This document shows, in pieces, positions 14,787-21,797 of a stretch of DNA of 64,000 nt. Made by a program: the position numbers and the translations under genes. The notes beneath the pieces are model-generated. The model was given only the letters and a program-made list of their open reading frames with translations, made no database searches and was not told the origin of the DNA. The stretch covers positions 1 to 64,000 of the forward strand of contig CAKNGB010000006.1 in assembly GCA_930971385.1 (NCBI GenBank), read 5' to 3'. Within the stretch, counting starts at the first letter, position 1, and each line of letters opens with the position of its first letter. This DNA comes from an uncultured Clostridia bacterium (GTDB lineage Bacteria; Bacillota; Clostridia; Christensenellales; UBA1242).

Positions 14787-16958
14787 CTAACTCAAATTCT
14801 GTGGGTTTATCTCGAAAAAGACGGATGATTTTGCTTTTTTATCCACACACGCAAATAGTTCTTTTTCAATTTCTTCTGCATGAGCAAGTTTAAACCTCAT
14901 CAAAATTTGGTATCTATATTTCGTTTTAATTCGATTTAATGGCGACTTCATCACATCAAGATAGATAAAATCGTCTATAAACTTCTCTTTCACTTTCTGC
15001 ACATTATTATAGCACACTTTAATCTCTTTTGCCACAATATTTTCATCTTCATGCGAAAATAATATGCGAAGAACCTTGGTATATGGCGGAAAATTGGTCA
15101 CTTTTCTTAAATTTGCCTCTTTTTTGAAAAAACCTTTAAAGTCATAGTTCTGCGCATAGTGATAAACATAGTGGCGCGGAGAATAGGTTTGCAAAATAAC
15201 TTTTCCTTGGTCCTTACTTCTTCCTGCACGGCCACTGACCTGCGTAATAAGTTGGAAAGTGCGCTCAATTGAGCGATAGTCAGACTGATACAAACTTTGG
15301 TCAGCGTCCACAATTCCCACCAAGATAACATCTTCAAAATCATGCCCTTTGGCAATCATCTGTGTGCCTACCAAAATTGCAGGCTTAGTTTCACGGAATT
15401 GCGACAAAATGCTTCTGTGTGCGCCCTTTGTGGAAGTGGTATCGTTATCCATTCTGAAAATTGCAACGCCAGGGAAAAATCTTTTTAATTCCTCCACCAC
15501 TCTTTCCGTGCCGATTGCGCCTTGCTTAATGTTTCTGCTTCCGCAACTTGGGCAAATGTCAAGCGCCTTATACCTCTTTCCACAATAGTGGCATTTAAGT
15601 TTGTTTTCATAGTGATGATAGACAAGCGAAACATCACAATCTCGGCACTTTGCCACATATCCACATTCTCTACATCTTTGAAAGGAGGAAAAACCTCGGC
15701 GATTTATGAAAATCATTGCCTGTTTTTTTCTTTCCACAACACTTCCAAGTTCTGCAAGAAGTGGAATGGAGAAAATCTCGCTGTTGCCGTGCCTTAGTTC
15801 ATTCAGCATATCCACAACCACAATTTTTGGCATTTCCATACCATTCACACGAACTGGCATTTCCACAAGCGTATATTCTCCGTCCAAGGCTTTTGCATAA
15901 CTTTCAATCGACGGCGTGGCACTTCCAAGCACCAAAATTGAGTTGTTATATTTTCTTCTAAATTCCGCAATCTCGTGCGTGTCATAACGAGGGTTGCTTT
16001 CAGAGATATAACTTTGCTCGTGTTCCTCGTCGATGATGATTATTCCCAAATTTTCCAGCGGTGTGAAAATGGCAGAGCGTGCACCAACCACAACTTTTGC
16101 CTCGCCAAAAAAAATTCTTCGCCACTCATCAAAACGCTCGCCAGCAGAAAGGCCACTGTGAATAAGTGCCACTTCTTCGCCAAAACGCGCTTTGAAATTG
16201 GCAAGCACCTGCGGTGTTAAAGAGATTTCTGGCACAAGCATAAGTGCGGTTTTGCCGTTTTTAAGTTCACGCTCGATTAAGTTCATGTAAACTTCAGTTT
16301 TGCCAGAGCCCGTGACGCCGTGAAGAAGATAGGTCTTATTTTCTTTAATCGTGTCCACCGCGCGCTGTTGAAGAGGAGTTAACGCCTTTTTCTCTCCAGA
16401 AATTTTATCGAACTCCACGCTTCTTTTTCTTTCTTCATAACTTACACTTACCACACCTTTTTTAACAAGTGCAGAAAGTGGAGCATAGCCAAATTCGTTT
16501 GAAACTTCCGAAAATTTAACTTTGCCGTGCTGTTTTAAAAATTCCACAATAACCGCCTGTTTTTTGGCGTTTTTAGGAATTTCCACATCTTGATTTAAAG
16601 AAACATATCTTTCCACAAGTTCTTTTACCTTTCCTGTTCGCATTTCGCTTGGAAGGAAAAGGCGAAGAATGCTGGCAAGTTTCAAAAACAACTTGTCCGC
16701 CATATATTTCATAAGTGCAAGCATTTCTTTTTTGATAACAGGAAAGCCGTCAACCGAGCGCAAAATGCTTTTAAGTTTTGTTAATTCAAAAGAAGAATTA
16801 TCCTTAATCTCAACAATAAAACCTTGAATAACTCTTGCGCCGAAAGGAACCATCACTCGTTCTCCTTCTTTAAGTTCAAGTTCGTCTGGAATGAGATATT
16901 CAAATTCGCGGTCTAACGCTTTGGCATCTTGGTCGATAATGACGCTTGCAACTTTCAT
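14787..16958 (-). CDS. priA: Primosomal helicase PriA
   Basis: A 723-residue superfamily 2 helicase that reloads the replisome at stalled forks. N-terminal 3'-DNA-binding domain (about 1-110), Walker A HGVTGSGKTEVY, DEEH box IIDEEHEQSY, a zinc region with CRECGYVAKCRDC and CHYCGKRY..CPSC, and motif VI QVSGRAGRS. An attenuator-like hairpin (16977-17000) precedes its SD. Standard length. Confidence 0.98.
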   Translation of the reverse strand: MKVASVIIDQDAKALDREFEYLIPDELELKEGERVMVPFGARVIQGFIVEIKDNSSFELTKLKSILRSVDGFPVIKKEMLALMKYMADKLFLKLASILRLFLPSEMRTGKVKELVERYVSLNQDVEIPKNAKKQAVIVEFLKQHGKVKFSEVSNEFGYAPLSALVKKGVVSVSYEERKRSVEFDKISGEKKALTPLQQRAVDTIKENKTYLLHGVTGSGKTEVYMNLIERELKNGKTALMLVPEISLTPQVLANFKARFGEEVALIHSGLSAGERFDEWRRIFFGEAKVVVGARSAIFTPLENLGIIIIDEEHEQSYISESNPRYDTHEIAEFRRKYNNSILVLGSATPSIESYAKALDGEYTLVEMPVRVNGMEMPKIVVVDMLNELRHGNSEIFSIPLLAELGSVVERKKQAMIFINRRGFSSFQRCRECGYVAKCRDCDVSLVYHHYENKLKCHYCGKRYKALDICPSCGSRNIKQGAIGTERVVEELKRFFPGVAIFRMDNDTTSTKGAHRSILSQFRETKPAILVGTQMIAKGHDFEDVILVGIVDADQSLYQSDYRSIERTFQLITQVSGRAGRSKDQGKVILQTYSPRHYVYHYAQNYDFKGFFKKEANLRKVTNFPPYTKVLRILFSHEDENIVAKEIKVCYNNVQKVKEKFIDDFIYLDVMKSPLNRIKTKYRYQILMRFKLAHAEEIEKELFACVDKKAKSSVFFEINPQNLS

Positions 16959-16970
16959 CTAAACTCCTAA

Positions 16971-17000
16971 TAAAAAATCACTGCCATGATAGGACAGTGA
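16971..17000 (-). terminator. Hairpin with U-run between rpoZ and priA
   Basis: On the minus strand TCACTG(T)CC pairs with GGCAGTGA around TATCAT and is followed by TTTTTTATT, just ahead of the priA SD. It can act as a partial terminator that lowers priA relative to rpoZ. Confidence 0.65.
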
Positions 17001-17040
17001 AATTATATCATAAAATTTCGTTATGGAAAAGCGATTTCCA

Positions 17041-17244
17041 CTATTCTTGCACACCAGTGTAGGTTATTTTGCCGTCGTAAATTTCTTGAAGAGCAATCGA
17101 GATAGCCTTTTTATCAGCGGTTGCAAGTTCTTCACGCCTTGTTGCTTCAATTTCCTTTGCGCGTTTTGAAGCCAAAATCGACAAAATGTATTTGTTTCCT
17201 CCTGTTTTTTCAGCAAGTTTATCGATTGGTGGTTCATTCATCAT
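17041..17244 (-). CDS. rpoZ: RNA polymerase omega subunit
   Basis: A 67-residue protein that assists folding of the beta-prime subunit. Residues 2-40 (NEPPIDKLAEKTGGNKYIL, then SKRAKEIE) match omega. The open frame extends upstream, but ATG 17244 follows SD AGGAGT by 10 nt and gives the normal omega N-terminus. It has its own promoter (17279-17307) downstream of mazF. Confidence 0.93.
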   Translation of the reverse strand: MMNEPPIDKLAEKTGGNKYILSILASKRAKEIEATRREELATADKKAISIALQEIYDGKITYTGVQE

Positions 17245-17278
17245 AATTTTTATCACTCCTATCAAATATTTCCTTGCT

Positions 17279-17307
17279 ATTTTAGCACAAATAAAAGAAA
17301 TTGTAAA
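17279..17307 (-). promoter_or_regulatory. rpoZ promoter
   Basis: On the minus strand TTTACA (17302-17307), 17-bp spacer, TAAAAT (17279-17284), ahead of the rpoZ SD. Confidence 0.65.
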
Positions 17308-17334
17308 GTCTTTTTTTGAAAATAACAAAATTTC

Positions 17335-17688
17335 TTAATTAACAAAGCCAAGTGAAATCAAAAGTGCACGATTGACCTCTTTCATTTTATATTCATCAAC
17401 AGAGGCAATTTTTTCTTTTAGCCTGCGTTTATCCAAGGTGCGAATTTGCTCGAGTAGCACAACCGAGTCCTTTGGAAGATGATATTTTTGTGAAGATAGT
17501 TCAATATGCGTTGGAAGTTTTGCTTTCTCCAGTTTACTTGTGATTGCCGAAACAATGACGGTTGGCGAGAACTTGTTTCCCACATCATTTTGGATAATTA
17601 AAACAGGACGAATTCCACCTTGCTCACTCCCAACAACTGGGCTGAGATCGGCAAAATATATTTCTCCTCTTTTAAAAATATTCTCCAT
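17335..17688 (-). CDS. ndoA: MazF/PemK-type endoribonuclease toxin
   Basis: A 117-residue toxin of the CcdB/MazF fold, cutting single-stranded mRNA at short motifs. The N-terminal [19 protein letters not shown] and [20 protein letters not shown], then AITSK, PTHIEL and [13 protein letters not shown] match the EndoA/NdoA type of Firmicutes, including the catalytic Arg and Thr region. Its ATG lies inside the 3' end of the upstream small gene (17-bp overlap), the usual antitoxin-toxin arrangement, but that partner is not a recognised EndoAI-type antitoxin. Followed at 90 bp by rpoZ. Confidence 0.93.
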   Translation of the reverse strand: MENIFKRGEIYFADLSPVVGSEQGGIRPVLIIQNDVGNKFSPTVIVSAITSKLEKAKLPTHIELSSQKYHLPKDSVVLLEQIRTLDKRRLKEKIASVDEYKMKEVNRALLISLGFVN

Positions 17689-17905
17689 ATTTACTTCCCA
17701 TTAAATTTTGATAATCTAATAGGTCAGCAATTTCAAGGTCAGATAAATCTTGATATACTGCACCCATTTCATCAAATGCCTCCACTATCATTCTATGCGT
17801 GGATTTGTCCATAGTTGATAAAATGACGAAATCTTCCAAAGAGCCGAACTCTTTTTCGATTTTTTCCACCTTTTGCATGGTTTTTGAATAGATATTTTTA
17901 TCCAT
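17672..17905 (-). CDS. Candidate antitoxin paired with MazF
   Basis: A 77-residue acidic protein starting at the ATG with SD GGGAG 8 nt upstream; an upstream TTG in the same frame lacks support. Residues 1-25 are helical and charged ([15 protein letters not shown]), and the C-terminus is acidic ([15 protein letters not shown]), as expected for a toxin-neutralising tail. I see no ribbon-helix-helix or AbrB motif of known MazE/EndoAI antitoxins. The 17-bp overlap with mazF and its position first in the pair are the evidence. Unknown function otherwise. Confidence 0.65.
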   Translation of the reverse strand: MDKNIYSKTMQKVEKIEKEFGSLEDFVILSTMDKSTHRMIVEAFDEMGAVYQDLSDLEIADLLDYQNLMGSKYGEYF

Positions 17906-17980
17906 TAAATATCTCCCGTATATCAAAATTTCATACTTATTTTGTGGAAAAGTGAAATTTTTATTCTTTCGAGGGTGTAA

Positions 17981-18014
17981 AAAAATTCATAGGTCAAGCC
18001 TATCAATTTTTTTT
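17981..18014. terminator. Terminator after acpS
   Basis: AAATTCATAGG / CCTATCAATTT with loop TCAAG (10 pairs, one mismatch), flanked by a T-run on the + strand and an A-run giving seven T on the - strand. It separates the recX-acpS operon from the mazF pair. Confidence 0.8.
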
Positions 18015-18028
18015 CGTTTTGGTTTAGG

Positions 18029-18367
18029 TTATAAAATAATCACAACCGCGCCAACAATATCCTTTGTGTGAGAAAGTGAAACTTCAATTTTTCTTTCGCC
18101 CAAAAACTCTTTTGCCTTGCCGTGAAGCGTTAAGAATGGCTTGCCGTTTTCATGATGACATAGTTCAATTTCTTTATAGGAAATCTCGCCCGCCTTGATG
18201 TCAAGTGCTTTAAAAGTTGCCTCTTTAACCGCCCACAGCGTTGCCACCTTTTCCTTTTTGTTCTTAAAGCCTTGTATGTAAGATATTTCCTTAAAAGTGG
18301 CAATTTTTTCTAAGAGTTTATCTTCATCTTTTATTCTTGAAATATGTTCAAGGTCAAGTCCAATCAT
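18029..18367 (-). CDS. acpS: Holo-[acyl-carrier-protein] synthase
   Basis: A 112-residue 4'-phosphopantetheinyl transferase that activates ACP from CoA. The metal-binding N-terminus is MIGLDLEHISRI (Asp in GLDLE), and the second motif WAVKEATFKAL carries the conserved Glu and Lys. Overlaps recX by 14 bp, last gene of the operon. Confidence 0.95.
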   Translation of the reverse strand: MIGLDLEHISRIKDEDKLLEKIATFKEISYIQGFKNKKEKVATLWAVKEATFKALDIKAGEISYKEIELCHHENGKPFLTLHGKAKEFLGERKIEVSLSHTKDIVGAVVIIL

Positions 18368-18983
18368 CGCCGTCCTCCAAATTGAATAGTTTGTCGCTCA
18401 CTTGCCTTGCCACACTATAATCATAACCTTTATAGATTAAATATGCAAGGCACTTTTGCTTGTTTTTTAAGGTTTTTTCTCGATTTTTGACGAATTTTTC
18501 TCCAAGTGTTAAAGCGCGATCAAATTCTTCTTCCTCTTCCACCGTTTCCAAGAGGTTTTCCACAATCTCCGCATTAATACCTTTTTCCTTTAATTTGTTT
18601 GCAATGGCACGCTTACCTTTACTTCCCTTTAAACTTTCAAAATACTCCTTTGCAAAAACCTCATCGTTCAAATAGCCATATTCTTGAAGTTTTGAAACGG
18701 TGTTTTCAATAACCTCCTTTTCAATTTGCTTCTTTTTTAAATAGTCTTTAAGTCCTTTTGTGGAAACGGAATATTTTTCAAGATAGGAAAGTGCCAATTC
18801 AAAAGCAAGTTTTTTATCGTTCTCTTTTTTAATGGCAAAAAGTTCCTCTTCGTCAATTTCCTGCCCCGTTTTAAACCCAGTTTTTGCCAAGGTTTCATCC
18901 AAAAAGACGCCAAAAAATTTATCATCCACATATACATGATAACGCATAGCATTTTTAGTTTTCTTAATTTCCGTTATTGTCAT
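18354..18983 (-). CDS. recX: Regulatory protein RecX
   Basis: A 209-residue helical protein that modulates RecA filaments. It has the three tandem three-helix repeats of RecX, with markers such as ALSYLEKYSVSTKGLKDYL (about 65-85), YGYLNDEVFAKEYFES (about 110) and KCLAYLIYKGYDYSVAR near the end, plus an N-terminal beta extension. Nine bp from the upstream gene; overlaps acpS. Confidence 0.93.
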   Translation of the reverse strand: MTITEIKKTKNAMRYHVYVDDKFFGVFLDETLAKTGFKTGQEIDEEELFAIKKENDKKLAFELALSYLEKYSVSTKGLKDYLKKKQIEKEVIENTVSKLQEYGYLNDEVFAKEYFESLKGSKGKRAIANKLKEKGINAEIVENLLETVEEEEEFDRALTLGEKFVKNREKTLKNKQKCLAYLIYKGYDYSVARQVSDKLFNLEDGDDWT

Positions 18984-18992
18984 TTATTTCAC

Positions 18993-19286
18993 CTAACTTT
19001 CCAAATATAAAACATCTTTACCATGTTTTTTCGCATAATCAATTTCATTCCTAGTGCTTTCACCAATATATCCACCAACATTCATAACAAAAATTGCGTC
19101 ACTCATATCAATTTTTTTCTTATGTGCTTCCTTTATTCTTAACATCTCATCATTCGTTAACTTTTTATTTTTGTCAAAATAAACACACTGCAAAACGCAA
19201 TAACCTTTATTTAGTTCCAAACTGGATGCAGTTTCAATCATTTGTTTTTCAAATCTCATACTTCCACAAATAGTTATAACTTTCAT
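18993..19286 (-). CDS. Nucleoside 2-deoxyribosyltransferase-like / DUF4406-like protein
   Basis: A 97-residue Rossmann-like protein. The N-terminus TICGSMRFEKQM and the C-terminal VGGYIGESTRNEIDYAKKHG with catalytic-type Glu are typical of the small nucleoside 2-deoxyribosyltransferase/DUF4406 superfamily, which binds or cleaves deoxynucleosides. Actual substrate unknown. SD GAGGG. In an operon between yigZ (7 bp) and recX (9 bp). Confidence 0.78.
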   Translation of the reverse strand: MKVITICGSMRFEKQMIETASSLELNKGYCVLQCVYFDKNKKLTNDEMLRIKEAHKKKIDMSDAIFVMNVGGYIGESTRNEIDYAKKHGKDVLYLES

Positions 19287-19293
19287 TTTTCCC

Positions 19294-19653
19294 TCACTTT
19301 AAAACTTCGCTTGCCACTTTGGTGTAGGCTCGAACAAGCCCGCCCGCGCCAAGTTTAATTCCGCCGAAATATCTAACCACAAAAACGCAAACATCGCTTT
19401 TTCCTTTCTTTTGAATGACTGAAAGAATTGGTCTGCCCGCGGTTGAAGAAGGTTCGCCGTCGTCCACTGCTTTTTCCAAAAATGGCGACTTCAAAGAATA
19501 GGCATAGCAAATGTGAGTGGCTTTTTTATGCTCTTTCCATAAAATTTTCAAGGCGTTTTCCACTTCCTCCACCTTTTCGCATGGCAAAAGATAGCCGAAG
19601 AACCTCGACTTCTTTTCCACATATTCCACAACCTTTGCAAATTCAATTTCCAT
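19294..19653 (-). CDS. yigZ: YigZ/IMPACT family protein, N-terminal domain only
   Basis: A 119-residue protein of the UPF0029/IMPACT family. Motifs: KKSRFFGYL, HKKATHICYAY, DDGEPSSTAGRPIL, and VVRYFGGIKLGAGGLVRAY. Full-length bacterial YigZ proteins are about 200-210 residues with a C-terminal ferredoxin-like domain (DUF1949) that is absent here. No remnant follows the stop, so it is a naturally short form or an old deletion. Starts 2 nt after the fic stop codon. Confidence 0.9.
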   Translation of the reverse strand: MEIEFAKVVEYVEKKSRFFGYLLPCEKVEEVENALKILWKEHKKATHICYAYSLKSPFLEKAVDDGEPSSTAGRPILSVIQKKGKSDVCVFVVRYFGGIKLGAGGLVRAYTKVASEVLK

Positions 19654-19655
19654 GT

Positions 19656-20642
19656 TTAAACCTTGATATATTTTTGATTTTTGCTTGTTATCTTTTCGCT
19701 TGTGCGTTTAATAACCCCAAGTTTGAGTGCTGGATTAAGGTAATTTCTTCTAAATCCCTCTCTTGATTTCAAACCTAATTTTTGCATTAAAGTTTCGCTG
19801 GACTCAGGATAATCTTCCATAACTTTTAAAAGATTTTCCACTTCTTTTGGCAAATTTTTCTTTTCCGTTTCTGTCTGCGCCATAATTTCTTCCAGCGCGC
19901 TTTTAATTGATTTAAGCATGAAGAGAATAAAAATATTAGACTTCCCCTCACTTGTGGAAAGCGTGATTGCCCTGTAATATTCTTCTTGATTTTTCATGAT
20001 GATGTTTTCGATTGGCACAAACTGAAATAACTCTTTCCAAGACGACAAAAGTATCGTTTGCCAAAGCCTGCCCATTCTTCCGTTGCCGTCGCGAAATGGA
20101 TGAATGAACTCAAATTCATAGTGAAAAACGCATGATTTAATAAGCATATGCGTTTCACTTTCTTTAACCCAATCAAAAAGGTTATCGAGAAGTGTTGGCA
20201 CAAAAGTGTGAGACGGCGCAAGATGCACCACTTCGCCTTTTTCGTTAAACACTCCAACTTGATTTGTTCTAAGTTGCCCAGCCTCAGAAACAAGCCCATT
20301 CATCATCACAAAATGCACTTTAAGAAGATCTTTTATGCTGTATGGGTCAACTTTATTCATAATCTTATAGGCAGAACTTGCATTTTTAACTGCCAAAATA
20401 TCTTCATAAGGCGCAAGCACCCTTTTTCCGTCGATAACATCTGTCACTTGCGAAAGTGAAAGTGTGTTATTTTCAATGGCAAGTGAAGAATGAATAGACT
20501 TCAACCTATTCACTTTTCTAAGCCTTGGCATTTTTTCCAAATTGGAAACGCCTTTTAACTCTCCCAAAATTTCCATAATATCGGCAACAAGCGAAAGCAT
20601 ATCGCCAGTTATATTGAAAGGTGGCTGATATTTTTCTTCCAT
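19656..20642 (-). CDS. Fic-domain AMP-transferase with built-in inhibitory motif
   Basis: A 328-residue Fic protein. The active site HPFRDGNGRMGR (181-192) is intact: catalytic His, phosphate-binding GNGR and second Arg. An N-terminal inhibition helix motif S-X3-E-N is visible as SLAIEN (53-58), making this a class II Fic that self-inhibits. The C-terminus (about 265-328) looks like a winged helix, the DUF4172-type arrangement of many Fic regulators. Targets unknown. It has its own strong promoter with four 12-bp repeats just upstream and leads yigZ, the DUF4406-like gene, recX and acpS. Confidence 0.95.
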   Translation of the reverse strand: MEEKYQPPFNITGDMLSLVADIMEILGELKGVSNLEKMPRLRKVNRLKSIHSSLAIENNTLSLSQVTDVIDGKRVLAPYEDILAVKNASSAYKIMNKVDPYSIKDLLKVHFVMMNGLVSEAGQLRTNQVGVFNEKGEVVHLAPSHTFVPTLLDNLFDWVKESETHMLIKSCVFHYEFEFIHPFRDGNGRMGRLWQTILLSSWKELFQFVPIENIIMKNQEEYYRAITLSTSEGKSNIFILFMLKSIKSALEEIMAQTETEKKNLPKEVENLLKVMEDYPESSETLMQKLGLKSREGFRRNYLNPALKLGVIKRTSEKITSKNQKYIKV

Positions 20643-20658
20643 AATTTCTCCTAACCAT

Positions 20659-20688
20659 ATTATATAGGAAAGAAGTTTGAAAAGTCAA
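20659..20688 (-). promoter_or_regulatory. fic promoter
   Basis: On the minus strand TTGACT (20683-20688), 18-bp spacer, TATAAT (20659-20664). The predicted +1 lies at the SD AGGAG, so the leader is only about 10 nt. Confidence 0.75.
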
Positions 20689-20690
20689 TC

Positions 20691-20738
20691 ATCTTGCGTA
20701 TTATCTTCCACATTATCTTGCGTACTATCTTGCGTATT
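20691..20738. repeat. Four tandem 12-bp repeats next to the fic promoter
   Basis: Units 20691-20702, 20703-20714, 20715-20726 and 20727-20738 read ATCTTGCGTATT, ATCTTCCACATT, ATCTTGCGTACT and ATCTTGCGTATT. They run from immediately after the stop codon of the XRE gene to 2 bp from the fic -35 box. On the minus strand they continue the XRE reading frame past its TAA (Asn-Thr-Gln-Asp-like units) to a TGA at 20685-20687. They may be operator iterons, a former C-terminal tail, or both. Confidence 0.85.
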
Positions 20739-20942
20739 TTAGTTTTCCAATCCACATAGATAATCAGTCGAAACATTAAAAAATTTCGCTAACGCTATTA
20801 AATCCAAAGCGTCTGGCATACCACTTCCCTGCTCCCACCTAACTATTGTTGAATGCGCAACACCAATACCCGCACCAACCTGCCTTGCGGATAGTCCTGC
20901 ATCCAATCTCAATTCTCTTAATCTTTTGGCAAAAATTTCCAT
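20739..20942 (-). CDS. XRE-family HTH regulator A
   Basis: A 67-residue single-domain Cro/CI-type DNA-binding protein. The helix-turn-helix is LSARQVGAGIGVAHSTIVRW (about residues 16-35), followed by EQGSGMPDALDLIALAKFF and the common ending VSTDYLCGLEN. Start at the ATG preceded by GTGGAG; an upstream in-frame GTG is less likely. It is a paralogue of the regulator at 21020. Its stop codon is followed by four in-frame 12-bp repeats that overlap the control region of fic, so it may regulate fic. Confidence 0.9.
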   Translation of the reverse strand: MEIFAKRLRELRLDAGLSARQVGAGIGVAHSTIVRWEQGSGMPDALDLIALAKFFNVSTDYLCGLEN

Positions 20943-21019
20943 AATCAACTCCACTTTTTGCCATTATACAATATAAATTTTTAAAATAATCTAATGTTGC
21001 CAAATTGCACCATAAAATT

Positions 21020-21223
21020 TTAATCTTTAAGCCCACAAATATAATCAGTGGAAACGCCATAAAATTCTGCGAGGATTATTATCTCTTTTAAATTAGGTTG
21101 ACTTACTCCTCTTTCACACCTATTTAATTTATCTTTATTGATATTTGTTTTTGCTGAAAGTTCTCTAATGCTAAGTCCTTCTTCCTCTCTCAAACTTTTC
21201 AATCTTTTAGCATACTTTTCCAT
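21020..21223 (-). CDS. XRE-family HTH regulator B
   Basis: A 67-residue Cro/CI-type repressor. The helix-turn-helix is LSIRELSAKTNINKDKLNRC (about 17-36), with the ending VSTDYICGLKD shared with regulator A. SD AAGGA, start ATG 21223. Its promoter TTGATA-17-TAAAAT overlaps the palindromic operator at 21275-21292 that also sits inside the divergent promoter, so autoregulation plus control of the two mini-HTH genes is likely. Confidence 0.9.
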   Translation of the reverse strand: MEKYAKRLKSLREEEGLSIRELSAKTNINKDKLNRCERGVSQPNLKEIIILAEFYGVSTDYICGLKD

Positions 21224-21253
21224 ATTACTATCCTTATTTTGATTTTACATTAA

Positions 21254-21282
21254 ATTTTATTAAAAACGCTTGACTGTATCAA
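21254..21282 (-). promoter_or_regulatory. Leftward promoter of regulator B
   Basis: On the minus strand TTGATA (21277-21282), 17-bp spacer, TAAAAT (21254-21259). Its -35 box lies within operator 1. Confidence 0.7.
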
Positions 21283-21299
21283 TATAGATACATTATAAT
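21270..21299 (+). promoter_or_regulatory. Rightward promoter of the mini-HTH operon
   Basis: TTGACT (21270-21275), 18-bp spacer, TATAAT (21294-21299). The spacer is filled by operator 1. Confidence 0.75.
21275..21292. promoter_or_regulatory. Operator 1 (palindrome)
   Basis: TGTATC-N6-GATACA, perfect 6-bp arms, lying between the -35 and -10 of the rightward promoter and across the -35 of the leftward promoter. Confidence 0.75.
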
Positions 21300-21304
21300 A
21301 GCAG

Positions 21305-21322
21305 TGTATCATATTTAATACA
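21305..21322. promoter_or_regulatory. Operator 2 (palindrome)
   Basis: TGTAT-N8-ATACA, the same half-site as operator 1 and exactly 30 bp downstream, at the predicted +1 of the rightward transcript. The three-turn spacing favours cooperative binding on one DNA face. Confidence 0.65.
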
Positions 21323-21334
21323 AAAGGAGTTATT

Positions 21335-21556
21335 ATGGGAAAATCAAATGATTACAAAATTAAAGTGGATGTTTTTAAAGAATTTTTAAAAAAGAATAAT
21401 CTAACAAAAGAAAGTTTTGCTGAATTTTATAGATTTGACAAAGAAGAAATTGAACTTTTTTTGGAGGAAAACGCTGAACTTAAATATTACCAAGTTGTTT
21501 GCCTTGCAAAATTGTTGCATATTAAGTGCGACGAACTTATTATATCGGAAAACTAA
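21335..21556 (+). CDS. Mini-HTH protein 1
   Basis: A 73-residue protein with a degenerate XRE-like helix-turn-helix (FLKKNNLTKESFAEFYRFDKE, about residues 16-36 taken in part) followed by YYQVVCLAKLLHIKCDELI, which resembles the last helices of Cro domains. It is a tandem paralogue of the next gene. SD AAGGAG, ATG 21335. Transcribed from the operator-controlled rightward promoter. Possible role as a small regulator or antirepressor; unproven. Confidence 0.75.
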   Translation: MGKSNDYKIKVDVFKEFLKKNNLTKESFAEFYRFDKEEIELFLEENAELKYYQVVCLAKLLHIKCDELIISEN

Positions 21557-21566
21557 AGGAGTTTAT

Positions 21567-21797
21567 ATGTCACCAAAAATTAGACGAGCGTTTGTTATTA
21601 ATGTTAAACTTATTGAGGAATATATGAAAAAACACAACCTGACAAAAGAAAGTTTTGCTAAGTTGTGTAGATTTACATTGGAAGAGGTGGATTTAATTCT
21701 TAAAAACAGCGTTAGAGTTCCACTATATCAACTTGTGCGCATATCAAAAATTATGCAAGTGAAATTTGAAAATGTGGTCTTGCCGTCGACCGAATAG
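21567..21797 (+). CDS. Mini-HTH protein 2
   Basis: A 76-residue paralogue of mini-HTH 1: both share NLTKESFA followed by a variable helix, then YQLVRISKIMQVKFENV here. SD AAAGGAG precedes the ATG at 21567, 10 bp after the first gene's stop; an upstream open frame is not used. It ends exactly where the convergent tyrS gene ends, with no terminator visible between. Confidence 0.75.
   Translation: MSPKIRRAFVINVKLIEEYMKKHNLTKESFAKLCRFTLEEVDLILKNSVRVPLYQLVRISKIMQVKFENVVLPSTE

Noticed and set aside
17335..17905. Classical EndoAI-EndoA pair
   Set aside because: The toxin fits but the upstream protein lacks the ribbon-helix-helix features of EndoAI.
20691..20738. CRISPR array
   Set aside because: Units are 12 bp, contiguous and without spacers; no cas genes in the window.
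19656..21797. Prophage or integrative element
   Set aside because: The XRE and Fic genes look accessory, but no integrase, structural gene, att repeat or tRNA border is visible.
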